Origin: Cytobacillus oceanisediminis 2691 | GTDB lineage: Bacteria > Bacillota > Bacilli > Bacillales > Cytobacillaceae | Direction of reading: 5' to 3' | Length of the DNA: 64,000 bases | NCBI RefSeq assembly: GCF_007678455.1 | Contig: NZ_VEEP01000004.1 | Coordinates: 297,490 to 361,489, forward strand | In this document: positions 55,568 to 63,863 of the stretch, one piece after another | Layout of the letters: the number at the start of each line of letters is the position of its first letter | Numbering within the stretch: the first letter of the stretch is position 1 | The notes under the pieces: generated by a model | What the model was told of the DNA's origin: nothing | The model's database searches: none | The model's input: the letters and a program-made list of their open reading frames with translations, nothing else | Position numbers and translations under genes: made by a program

Positions 55568-58360
55568 ATGAGCCAAAAATTTGTTGTGGTCGATTTAGAG
55601 ACTACGGGTAATTCTCCAAAAAAAGGTGACCGAATTATACAGTTTGGTGCAGTTGTAGTTGAGGATGGCCGAATTACCGGCCAGTTCTCCTCTCTCGTCA
55701 ATCCATTACAGAAAATACCCGTTTTTATTGAAGAACTGACAGGCATTTCGGATTCCATGGTTAAGGAAGCTCCATTATTTGAGGAAATCGCTCCGCAGGT
55801 TTCTGATATGCTTGAAGATGCTTATTTTGTGGCTCATAATGTATTATTCGACCTTTCCTTTTTACAGGAAGAATTATTAAATGCAGGCCAGGAAGGTTTT
55901 TATGGTCCGGTTATAGATACTGTGGAAATGGCGAGGATCTTGTATCCGACTGCCGATAGTTTTAAATTGACTGACCTTGCTGCGAGGGAGGATCTCCAAC
56001 ACGACCGTCCTCATCAAGCAGATAGTGATGCCCGGGTGACAGCAGAGCTTTTATTGATCATGCTCAATGCAGTTGGTTCGCTCCCTTTTGTCACAATCAA
56101 AGAGCTGGCTAAGCTTTCAGAAGGACTGAAAAGCGATCTTCATTTGATTTTTGATGAGATAGTGAATGTAAAGGAAAGCCGAATCGAGATTTTACCGGAG
56201 CATATAGAAGTTTTCCGCGGGATAGCTTTAAGAAGGAAACCCGTGATTGAAAATGATGAACATCAGGCAATTGATTATCCAAAGTCAATGGAAGACAAAA
56301 AAACCTTACTGCAAAAAGCTTTTACCGGATATGAAATAAGGCAAGGACAATTCGAGATGATGGACCTTATTTATGATGCGTTCCATAAAAACGGCCATGC
56401 ATTGATTGAAGCCGGAACTGGCGTAGGGAAGTCCCTGGGTTATTTGATTCCCTCAGCTGTGTTTTCGCTGGAAAGCAATAAACGTGTAGTGATCAGTACA
56501 TATACCACCCAGCTGCAGGAGCAGCTTCTGACGAATGATGTCCCGAAATTAAACCAGGCATTGGGTAGAAAAGTGAAGGTTTCGCTGATAAAAGGGAGGA
56601 GCCACTATATTAATATGGCTCGCTTTGAGCAGTCTCTCAGGGAAATAGAAGAGAATTATGATACTGCCCTAACAAAGATGCAAATCCTTGTCTGGCTGAC
56701 CCAAACCGAAACTGGTGACTATGATGAACTCAATTTGTCCAGTGGAGGGATGCTTTACTGGAATAAAGTGAAGAATGAGCGTTCCATCTTCATCAAGACA
56801 AAGCACTGGGAGGCATATGACTTTTATAAAAAGGCCATTGAAAAAGCGCAAAATGCGGATCTCCTCATCACCAACCATGCGATGCTTCTTGCCGACCTGG
56901 TGTCAGAAAATGGGCCTTTACCGGAGTATGAGCATGTTGTCCTTGATGAAGGTCATCAATTCGAAAAGGCAGCGGGCAAATATTTTGGAGAGTCGCTCGA
57001 TTATATGTCAGTCAGGCTGGTGCTGAATCAAATCGGTCTTTACGAACAAAATCAGCTATTCTATAAGCTTGAATCCTTGCTGAACGAGGTTGGAGTTCTT
57101 AATGGTGAACATCGTCATACCTTTGAAATCAATCATTTGATATCTGATTTAGTCTATGAAACAGAGGACCTATTCAAGCTTGCAGGTACCTATGCAAGGA
57201 AGGCGATGAAGAATAAAGTTGCTGGGAGCAAAATCCATGCAAGCATGGTTCCTGAAAGGGAAAATCGGATATGGACAGCATTGAGGACAACTGCTGAAAG
57301 GGTTTATTTTCATCTTAGAGATTTGATTGAAGCCCTTGAAAAAAGGCTGGAAGATGCATGGAGAACCCCGGACAGCTTTTCAGCAAGGCAAATGGCGATA
57401 CTGGAAGAGGTTGTTCAGGCCAAGGAAGATTTGGAACAAATTTGCATCACGGCCAAAAGACTATTTACAGATGAGAACAGGTATGTGAGGTGGATTGAAG
57501 CTGATACAAGGTCAATGCAAAATTCAACGGCTATCTTTTCACGTCCAGTTAATGTTTCCGAATATCTGGAGGAGCAATTTTTCTCCAGGAAGAAGAGTGT
57601 GGTCGTAACATCAGCGACTTTATCGGTTAATCATTCTTTCAGCTTCATCAAAAGAGAATTAGGGTTGCAGCAAGTGCTGTTTGAGAAGCACATCCGGTCT
57701 CCATTCTCCTATAAGTCACAAGTGAAACTCGTCGTCCCAGATGACTTGCCAGATATTAAATCTGTTTCTGATGATGACTATGTCGCAGCCATTTCGGAAC
57801 ATATCATTTCGATTGCCGAAGCCACAAAGGGCAGGATGCTGATTTTGTTCACCTCGAATGAAATGCTGAAAAAGACATACAATCTGATCAAGGAAAGCGG
57901 CCTTCTGGAGGATTTTGTATTGATTGCCCAGGGGATTACTGCAGGCAGCAGAACGAGATTGACGAGGAATTTTAAAAGGTTCGATAAAGCGATCCTGTTT
58001 GGGACGAGCAGTTTTTGGGAGGGTGTGGATATACCAGGTGAAGACCTTTCATGTTTAATCATCGTCCGGCTTCCTTTTTCGCCCCCTGACGAACCATTTA
58101 CAGCAGCAAAATGTGCATTGATAAAAGAGAATGGGGGAAACCCTTTTTCTGAGTTATCATTGCCGGAAGCAATTCTCCGCTTTAAGCAAGGTTTTGGAAG
58201 GCTGATTCGGACATCCGATGATCGTGGCCTGATTTTTGTTTTTGACCGGAGGCTTGTAACGACAAAATACGGAAATGCCTTTTTAAGGTCAGTGGCTGAC
58301 GTGCCGGTCGAAGAAAAATCAATAACTGATATTGTTGATTTGATTCATCATTGGCTGTAG
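55568..58360 (+). CDS. dinG: DinG-type helicase with N-terminal 3'-5' exonuclease
   Basis: A 930-residue protein (B. subtilis DinG about 931). Residues about 1-170 are a DEDDh exonuclease domain (FVVVDLETTG, AHNVLFDLSFL, HQADSDARVT). Residues about 250-930 form an XPD-like helicase with Walker A EAGTGVGKSLGY, VLDEGHQFEK as motif II, TSATLS and SSFWEGVDIPG. The four-cysteine iron-sulfur cluster of E. coli DinG is not seen, as is usual for Firmicute DinG. The upstream 272 bases hold only the panD terminator and A+T-rich sequence. Confidence 0.95.
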   Translation: MSQKFVVVDLETTGNSPKKGDRIIQFGAVVVEDGRITGQFSSLVNPLQKIPVFIEELTGISDSMVKEAPLFEEIAPQVSDMLEDAYFVAHNVLFDLSFLQEELLNAGQEGFYGPVIDTVEMARILYPTADSFKLTDLAAREDLQHDRPHQADSDARVTAELLLIMLNAVGSLPFVTIKELAKLSEGLKSDLHLIFDEIVNVKESRIEILPEHIEVFRGIALRRKPVIENDEHQAIDYPKSMEDKKTLLQKAFTGYEIRQGQFEMMDLIYDAFHKNGHALIEAGTGVGKSLGYLIPSAVFSLESNKRVVISTYTTQLQEQLLTNDVPKLNQALGRKVKVSLIKGRSHYINMARFEQSLREIEENYDTALTKMQILVWLTQTETGDYDELNLSSGGMLYWNKVKNERSIFIKTKHWEAYDFYKKAIEKAQNADLLITNHAMLLADLVSENGPLPEYEHVVLDEGHQFEKAAGKYFGESLDYMSVRLVLNQIGLYEQNQLFYKLESLLNEVGVLNGEHRHTFEINHLISDLVYETEDLFKLAGTYARKAMKNKVAGSKIHASMVPERENRIWTALRTTAERVYFHLRDLIEALEKRLEDAWRTPDSFSARQMAILEEVVQAKEDLEQICITAKRLFTDENRYVRWIEADTRSMQNSTAIFSRPVNVSEYLEEQFFSRKKSVVVTSATLSVNHSFSFIKRELGLQQVLFEKHIRSPFSYKSQVKLVVPDDLPDIKSVSDDDYVAAISEHIISIAEATKGRMLILFTSNEMLKKTYNLIKESGLLEDFVLIAQGITAGSRTRLTRNFKRFDKAILFGTSSFWEGVDIPGEDLSCLIIVRLPFSPPDEPFTAAKCALIKENGGNPFSELSLPEAILRFKQGFGRLIRTSDDRGLIFVFDRRLVTTKYGNAFLRSVADVPVEEKSITDIVDLIHHWL

Positions 58361-58528
58361 GCGTGCATCAGAATGGTTTAGATTCCAGATTCTTGTGCCA
58401 TGCTGATTGCTCAGTCCCAGGAACGAACATCAACAACTAAATTGAAAAGAGTCAACTTTTCCAAAAGTCTTTTTATATTTTCAGCCAAATGACGCACTCT
58501 ATAGCTAGAAGTAATTGGAGGAGTGTAT

Positions 58529-59359
58529 ATGAAGCTGATAATGGCAATCTTCGCCATCGTTAATTGGTACTATTTCCCGTATGAATCTCCTTCAGCTCCT
58601 GTTGAGGTGGAAGGAGTCGATGTCAACCTTAAAAGAGATGAACTGGCCTTCACTTTTCTTGCTTTGAGCGATGGGGAAGCTTCGCTGATCCAATACGCCA
58701 CCGGCGAAAATATCCTGGTGAATACGGGTGGCAAAGGAACAATGAAGGAACTTGAAAGGCTGCTCGCTCTCTTTCATGTAAAAAATATATCTACAGTCAT
58801 TTTGACATCAAGTTCGGAAATGGAAAACCTTGAGGAACTCATACGGAAATACGATGTTGGCAAAGTAGTGAGCGGAAAAGCCGGAGAGACTGCACTAATG
58901 GCGAAAAAAATCCCCGCTGGAGTTAAGGTGGAACAATGGAAGCAGGGCGATCTTCGAAAACTGTTGCCTGGGTTGACCGCAGAAGTTGTCTTCGATGGAG
59001 ATAAAGAAACCGAGGGGACGGATATCTCTTTTCAATTTTTCCATCATCAAATTTTTTATATCAGTTCAGCAAGCCGCCACTCGGAGCAGGCTTTTCTTGC
59101 TGAGCCATTAAGAAATGTCAATATCATTAAACTTCCCGCTTATGGTGCTAAGGGCTCGTTTTCCGATCTCTTGATCGAGCATATGGATCCGCAGTTGGCC
59201 ATCATATTTAAATCAAATTCAATAAAGCCTGATCCCGATTTAGTGGAAATGCTTCATGAAGCCTGGATTGATGTTTATTTCACAAAACAGCATGGTACTG
59301 TTACAATAAAGTTTACACAGTCTACTTATGATGTGATTACCATTATGGGTGAAGAATAA
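58529..59359 (+). CDS. Exported or anchored protein with a degenerate metallo-beta-lactamase fold (ComEC C-terminal type)
   Basis: A 276-residue protein with a hydrophobic N-terminus (residues 1-17). It follows the layout of the C-terminal MBL domain of ComEC: FTFLALSDGEASLIQ (usual FLDVGQGDxxLI), ENILVNTGGKG (usual ILIDTGG), then VILTSSSEMENLEEL exactly where active members have LTHxHxDH. The zinc ligands are therefore missing. Later DPQLAIIFKSNS recalls the closing P-A-x-xxSxG region. Start ATG 58529 behind GGAGGAG. No such gene lies between dinG and ypmA in B. subtilis. Function unknown; likely a binding protein. Confidence 0.6.
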   Translation: MKLIMAIFAIVNWYYFPYESPSAPVEVEGVDVNLKRDELAFTFLALSDGEASLIQYATGENILVNTGGKGTMKELERLLALFHVKNISTVILTSSSEMENLEELIRKYDVGKVVSGKAGETALMAKKIPAGVKVEQWKQGDLRKLLPGLTAEVVFDGDKETEGTDISFQFFHHQIFYISSASRHSEQAFLAEPLRNVNIIKLPAYGAKGSFSDLLIEHMDPQLAIIFKSNSIKPDPDLVEMLHEAWIDVYFTKQHGTVTIKFTQSTYDVITIMGEE

Positions 59360-59360
59360 A

Positions 59361-59390
59361 AAACTGCGCATATACTGCGCAGTCATTTTT
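59361..59390 (+). terminator. Terminator after the degenerate MBL gene
   Basis: ACTGCGCA / TGCGCAGT perfect eight-base stem, then CATTTTTG. Confidence 0.85.
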
Positions 59391-59540
59391 GATGTGTGGG
59401 CTAGAATTTTTTTGTTTGATTTTGTTCTTATCCTTACAGTAAAGACCATCTCCTGATATAATGAGTGGTGTTAATTGTATTGTTTGCAGCGGGATGCTGT
59501 TCTATAAATGTCAAAAAATGTGCAAGGAGAGAGTTGCAGG

Positions 59541-59711
59541 ATGGAAAGCAAAATCGAAATAATTTCTACGGTTAAGGTCCAGAATAGTCCGGATCTATAT
59601 AAAATAGTTGATGCCCTTAACAGGTCCTTGAAACATGATGACCTCATGTTTGGCCTGGCTTTGGACCAGGAGGATAAAGATAAGGCCGTCTTTACGATTT
59701 ACCGTACCTAA
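59541..59711 (+). CDS. ypmA: YpmA (DUF4264 family)
   Basis: A 56-residue soluble protein, MESKIEIISTVKV at the start and KAVFTIYRT at the end, clearly the YpmA family; YKIVDALNRSLK is the conserved middle. ATG 59541 follows GGAGAGAG. TATAAT at 59457-59462 may be its -10. Function unknown. ypmB follows. Confidence 0.88.
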   Translation: MESKIEIISTVKVQNSPDLYKIVDALNRSLKHDDLMFGLALDQEDKDKAVFTIYRT

Positions 59712-59792
59712 TGAAAACATCTTTTATTTTACCGCTTGTTCAACCAGGTTGAGGGGAGCGGTGAAGTGAGCTTACATAAAGAAGGGATACAT

Positions 59793-60278
59793 GTGAAGAA
59801 GTGGATTTTATTGAGTGTGCTTTTTGTGGCCATCATCACGGGAATCCTGGTGAATGTTTACTTGAATGCGATGGAACCAGTTAGTGCCGCAGAAAATAAG
59901 GCTGTGAAGATTGCAGCGAAAGAAACGAACCTGTCTGATTTTACTGACTTCAATCTTTACAGTGGTGAAGAAACTTATTATGTCATGACAGGGAAAAATG
60001 CCAGGCAGGAAGACGTATATGTCTGGATCAATGAAAAAAATGGTGAATTGATTACGAGAATTGCCAAAAATGGAATCACGAAAAAAGAAGCGTTAAATAA
60101 ACTATATCAGGAAAAGAATCCTGATGAAATAATCGCTGTAAGGCTGGGCATGGCCAGAATCCAAAAAACGGACAGGCCGGCCTGGGAAATTTATTACCGT
60201 AAAAACAGCGACACCATCAATTATTATTATGTCGATTTCGAGACGGGCGAAAAATTGAGGGCTATTAATAATTTATAA
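59793..60278 (+). CDS. ypmB: Membrane-anchored YpmB (DUF5590, PepSY-like)
   Basis: A 161-residue protein, the same length as B. subtilis YpmB, with one N-terminal membrane helix (about residues 5-24) and an outside part containing a PepSY-like unit ending YYVDFETGEKLRAI. Start is GTG 59793 behind GAAGGGA; the frame opens earlier at 59736 but without a site. It lies just before aspB as in B. subtilis. Role unknown. Confidence 0.87.
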   Translation: MKKWILLSVLFVAIITGILVNVYLNAMEPVSAAENKAVKIAAKETNLSDFTDFNLYSGEETYYVMTGKNARQEDVYVWINEKNGELITRIAKNGITKKEALNKLYQEKNPDEIIAVRLGMARIQKTDRPAWEIYYRKNSDTINYYYVDFETGEKLRAINNL

Positions 60279-60320
60279 ACGTGTTCTATTGAACGCAATT
60301 AAAATATAGGAGGAAAAAGG

Positions 60321-61508
60321 ATGGAGATCCAGTTAGCCGGCAGAGTGGGAGCACTCACACCTTCATCAACTTTGGCCATCACCGCCAAGGCAAAAGAATT
60401 AAAAGCACAGGGAAAAGACGTGATTGGACTTGGAGCGGGTGAGCCTGATTTCAATACACCGCAGCATATAATCGATGCTGCTGTTAAATCGATGAATGAG
60501 GGATTCACAAAATATACTCCTTCAGGCGGGCTTCCTGAATTGAAAAAGGAAATCGCAGCGAAATTAAAAGCAGATCAGGGTCTTGATTATCAGCTGAGTG
60601 AACTCATTGTCACCAGTGGTGCAAAACATGCATTGTACACATTATTCCAGGTTCTGCTTAATGAGGGCGATGAAGTCATCATTCCGATTCCTTATTGGGT
60701 CAGCTATCCAGAGCAAGTGAAGCTGGCAGGAGGAACCCCAGTCTATGTTGAAGGGCTGGAACAAAATAATTTCAAGATCACTCCAGCACAGCTGAAGGAA
60801 AAGGTGACGGATAAGACCAAAGCAGTCATCATCAATTCGCCAAGCAATCCTACGGGGATGGTTTATTCAAAAGAAGAATTGCAGGCAATTGGAGATGTTT
60901 GTCTTGAAAAGGGCATCCTGATCATATCTGATGAAATCTATGAAAAATTGATTTATGGTGAAGCTGAACATATTTCGATCGCACAACTATCAGACGAATT
61001 GAAAAAGCAGACCATCATCATCAATGGTGTTTCAAAGTCCCACTCCATGACGGGGTGGAGAATCGGGTATGCTGCCGGTGACAGCATCATCATCAAGGCT
61101 ATGACTGACCTGGCAAGCCACAGTACCTCGAATCCGACTACTCCGGCACAATATGCGACAATCGCAGCATACGCTGGATCGCAGGAAGAGGTCGAGATGA
61201 TGCGTTCCGCTTTTGAAGAAAGGCTTGAAATCATTCATCTTAAGTTGAATGGGATTCCGGGAATCAGCTGCATTAAGCCTCAGGGAGCATTTTATCTGTT
61301 CCCGAATGCAAAAGAAGCTGCCTTGATGACAGGCTGCAAGGATGTAGATGAGTTTGCGGAAATACTGCTGACTGAAGCAAATGTTGCAGTTGTTCCTGGC
61401 TCTGGTTTTGGGGCTCCGGACTTTATGCGCCTTTCTTATGCGACATCACTCAGACAGTTAGAGGAAGCAATCAGCCGAATTCATGACTTTGTTAACAGCC
61501 GTGCATAA
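60321..61508 (+). CDS. aspB: Aspartate aminotransferase (AspB)
   Basis: A 395-residue class I PLP aminotransferase (B. subtilis AspB 393). The PLP Lys is in GVSKSHSMTGWRIG, with INSPSNPTG and ISDEIYEKL as further contacts. It interconverts aspartate and oxaloacetate. ATG 60321 follows AGGAGGAAA. A terminator comes directly after, and the asnS gene that follows in B. subtilis is absent. Confidence 0.95.
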   Translation: MEIQLAGRVGALTPSSTLAITAKAKELKAQGKDVIGLGAGEPDFNTPQHIIDAAVKSMNEGFTKYTPSGGLPELKKEIAAKLKADQGLDYQLSELIVTSGAKHALYTLFQVLLNEGDEVIIPIPYWVSYPEQVKLAGGTPVYVEGLEQNNFKITPAQLKEKVTDKTKAVIINSPSNPTGMVYSKEELQAIGDVCLEKGILIISDEIYEKLIYGEAEHISIAQLSDELKKQTIIINGVSKSHSMTGWRIGYAAGDSIIIKAMTDLASHSTSNPTTPAQYATIAAYAGSQEEVEMMRSAFEERLEIIHLKLNGIPGISCIKPQGAFYLFPNAKEAALMTGCKDVDEFAEILLTEANVAVVPGSGFGAPDFMRLSYATSLRQLEEAISRIHDFVNSRA

Positions 61509-61516
61509 AAACAGCA

Positions 61517-61553
61517 GACGGAGAACTGTGAACCGGTTCTCCGTCTCTTTTTG
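61517..61553 (+). terminator. Terminator after aspB
   Basis: GACGGAGAAC / GTTCTCCGTC perfect stem and T-run. Confidence 0.93.
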
Positions 61554-61683
61554 AAAAGGCTCTGTAATTTCAGTGCCTGAAACGATAATCAGCAGCTTTG
61601 TTACACAGATTTTATGGTTTGAATCTGAATCGCCTTTTCGATATTTTTCGACTAATTTCCCTTTTTAATCTTTTTCTATTTTA

Positions 61684-61712
61684 TTACCAGCCGGGCTTGT
61701 TCATGCTATACT
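61684..61712 (+). promoter_or_regulatory. Candidate sigma-A promoter of dnaD
   Basis: TTACCA (61684-61689), 17-base spacer, TATACT (61707-61712). Start of transcription would be almost at the dnaD ribosome site, leaving a very short leader. Confidence 0.45.
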
Positions 61713-61731
61713 ATGAAAAGAGGTGTCCGGA

Positions 61732-62439
61732 ATGAAAAAAGCAGATATGTTAGATTGGCTGAAAGAAGGGAATGTTACTATTCCTTCAGTATTGCTGACG
61801 CAGTACAAAGAAATGAGATTGAACGAACAAGAATTGGCATTATTACTCCATGTTTTCTATTTTTCTGAAAAAGGAAATGAATTTCCTACTCCCACTGAAC
61901 TTGCAGCCCGCATGACGATATCCGCTTTCGAATGTACTGATTTGCTCCGTGCACTGATCCAGAGAGGGTTTATATCAATCATTGACGGAAATTCCACTGA
62001 AGGAATCAGATATGAAAAATACTCACTTGAACCCCTTTGGGATAAGCTGTTTGACCAGTTCATGCTGAAACGTAAGCAGGAAAAAGAGCTTATGGAGCAG
62101 AAGGAAGAAACAGATTTATATACCGCGTTCGAAAGAGAGTTCGGCAGGCCATTGTCGCCGTTTGAATGTGAATCTCTCGCAATGTGGATGGATGATGATC
62201 ACCATGACCCGATCATCATTAAAGCTGCTTTGAGAGAAGCTGTGATATCGGGGAAATTGAATTTTCGGTACATAGACCGGATTCTTTTTGAATGGAAAAA
62301 GAATGGAATCAAAACAATCGAACAGGCTAAAAGTTACGGAAGGAAATTCAGGCAGCATCAGAGCACGCAGCGGGCAGCGAAGGAAGAGCCTAAAGTTTCC
62401 GCCAATCCTGTACCTTTTTATAACTGGCTAGAACAGTAA
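61732..62439 (+). CDS. dnaD: DNA replication initiation protein DnaD
   Basis: A 235-residue primosome protein (B. subtilis 232). Residues about 1-95 form the N-terminal winged-helix domain and about 125-200 the C-terminal DnaB/DnaD domain with FEREFGRPLSPFE and ILFEWKKNGIKT (the YxxxIxxxW-type DNA-binding motif). It helps load the replicative helicase at oriC and at stalled forks. ATG 61732 follows AGAGGTG; GTG 61723 is in frame. Confidence 0.95.
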   Translation: MKKADMLDWLKEGNVTIPSVLLTQYKEMRLNEQELALLLHVFYFSEKGNEFPTPTELAARMTISAFECTDLLRALIQRGFISIIDGNSTEGIRYEKYSLEPLWDKLFDQFMLKRKQEKELMEQKEETDLYTAFEREFGRPLSPFECESLAMWMDDDHHDPIIIKAALREAVISGKLNFRYIDRILFEWKKNGIKTIEQAKSYGRKFRQHQSTQRAAKEEPKVSANPVPFYNWLEQ

Positions 62440-62446
62440 TTGTTAT

Positions 62447-62476
62447 GAGAGAATTCATTCATTCTCTCTTTTTTCA
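62447..62476 (+). terminator. Terminator after dnaD
   Basis: GAGAGAAT / ATTCTCTC perfect stem followed by TTTTTTC. Confidence 0.88.
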
Positions 62477-62548
62477 TTTCATTTTGTTTTGTGAAAGTAT
62501 GAAACTGAGCCCCAAAATTAACAAAATCGGAAATGTGGTGAAGAAATC

Positions 62549-63199
62549 ATGTTAAATAAGCAGCAAATCAGGTTCTGCCTTGATGAAATGGGCAGGATGT
62601 TCCCTAATGCACACTGTGAGCTGGTCCACTCAAATCCTTTTGAACTTGTGATAGCAGTTGCATTGTCGGCTCAGTGCACTGATGCACTTGTCAATAAAGT
62701 GACGAAGAACTTGTTTCAAAAATATAAAACTCCTGAGGATTTTTTGGCCGTGACATTGGAAGAATTGCAGCAGGATATCCGCTCTATTGGACTGTATCGT
62801 AATAAAGCAAAGAATATTCAAAAGCTATGCAGGATGCTTATCGATGAATATGGAGGGGTTGTGCCTGCAGACAGAGATGAATTGACAAAGCTTCCCGGAG
62901 TAGGACGGAAAACTGCTAACGTCGTTGTTTCCGTTGCATTTGGAGTTCCTGCGATTGCAGTGGATACACATGTGGAGCGCGTCAGCAAACGGCTTGCTTT
63001 TTGCCGGTGGAAGGATTCAGTGCTGGAGGTCGAGAAGACTTTAATGAAGAAAATTCCTGAAGAAGAATGGTCAATTACTCACCACAGGATGATTTTCTTT
63101 GGCCGGTACCATTGTAAAGCACAGAATCCAAGATGTGAGACTTGTCCTTTGCTTGATGTTTGCAGAGAGGGCAAGAAGCGGATGAAGGATAAATTGTAA
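62549..63199 (+). CDS. nth: Endonuclease III (Nth)
   Basis: A 216-residue DNA glycosylase/AP lyase (B. subtilis 219). The helix-hairpin-helix LPGVGRKTANVV contains the catalytic Lys, and the catalytic Asp is in AVDTHVERVS. The C-terminal 4Fe-4S motif CKAQNPRCETCPLLDVC has the C-x6-C-x2-C-x5-C spacing. It repairs oxidised pyrimidines. ypoC follows. Confidence 0.97.
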   Translation: MLNKQQIRFCLDEMGRMFPNAHCELVHSNPFELVIAVALSAQCTDALVNKVTKNLFQKYKTPEDFLAVTLEELQQDIRSIGLYRNKAKNIQKLCRMLIDEYGGVVPADRDELTKLPGVGRKTANVVVSVAFGVPAIAVDTHVERVSKRLAFCRWKDSVLEVEKTLMKKIPEEEWSITHHRMIFFGRYHCKAQNPRCETCPLLDVCREGKKRMKDKL

Positions 63200-63237
63200 G
63201 GAAAAGGACTATTAACTCCGGGGAGAGGAACGCTGTT

Positions 63238-63582
63238 ATGGAGAAAATCCTTAGTGATTGGAATCATTACAATTCAGAACTCCGCCATCACTTTACAAAC
63301 AGGGATCGTGACCAGGCACTACCAATAATGAATAAGGCAATTGAATTATTCAAGCAATTTCTTTTCGCTACGAATGGAATGAATCAAGAGCTGCATTCGA
63401 TTGAAGAGTGTAAACTCAAGCCCGTAAACGTCCTTGAAAGATTAGAGTTTGTTACATCAAGGCCTGGCCTTTTCCAATCCTATAAGCAACTGGCGGAACT
63501 ATTCGCCGAACAGGAAAAGCAGTATGCCAGAAAGACAGCTTTAAATCATGCAAAAAATAAAGAGGGTGTCCCAAAAGTATAA
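63238..63582 (+). CDS. ypoC: YpoC family protein
   Basis: A 114-residue soluble helical protein, matching YpoC by position after nth and by the core KPVNVLERLEFVTSRPGLFQSY. Function unknown. Start ATG 63238, preceded by GGGGAGAGG. Its last six codons are part of the terminator stem, so the C-terminal GVPKV may be a recent change to the end of the protein. Confidence 0.8.
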   Translation: MEKILSDWNHYNSELRHHFTNRDRDQALPIMNKAIELFKQFLFATNGMNQELHSIEECKLKPVNVLERLEFVTSRPGLFQSYKQLAELFAEQEKQYARKTALNHAKNKEGVPKV

Positions 63583-63609
63583 ACTTTTGGGCATCCTCTT
63601 TATTTTTTA
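63559..63609 (+). terminator. Long terminator hairpin overlapping the ypoC stop
   Basis: AAGAGGGTGTCCCAAAAGT pairs with ACTTTTGGGCATCCTCTT (one bulge, one wobble), ATAA loop, then TATTTTTT. Confidence 0.92.
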
Positions 63610-63630
63610 GACTGCTTGTAAAAATAGTCC

Positions 63631-63765
63631 GTTGATTTCCGTTCCAGGTGCTTCGCTTTCCGCGGGGCTGGCGCTGAGCCTCCTCATCGCTTCGCTCTTG
63701 CGGGGTCTCACCTGACCAGCTGCGCCCGCAGGAGTCTACGCGCCTTCCACTCCAATCAACTCAGG
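63631..63765 (-). repeat. Short intergenic repeat, copy 3 (reverse orientation)
   Basis: About 135 bases corresponding to the core of the long elements at 10915 and 23766 but lacking their three hairpin-bearing segments; read on the minus strand it runs from GGAAGGCGCGTAGACTCCTG to CCTGGAACGGAAATCAAC. Sits between ypoC and the transposase. Confidence 0.85.
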
Positions 63766-63815
63766 TTTTCTAAATTCATTTTTCCGCGCAAAAAAATACA
63801 AGAAAATCCCTCTTT

Positions 63816-63824
63816 TGTTATAAT
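63816..63824 (+). promoter_or_regulatory. Extended -10 ahead of the transposase
   Basis: TGTTATAAT fits TGnTATAAT, 40 bases before the transposase start. Confidence 0.45.
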
Positions 63825-63863
63825 TAAGTCACCACAACAAAACAAACAGAAGGAGAGATTTTC

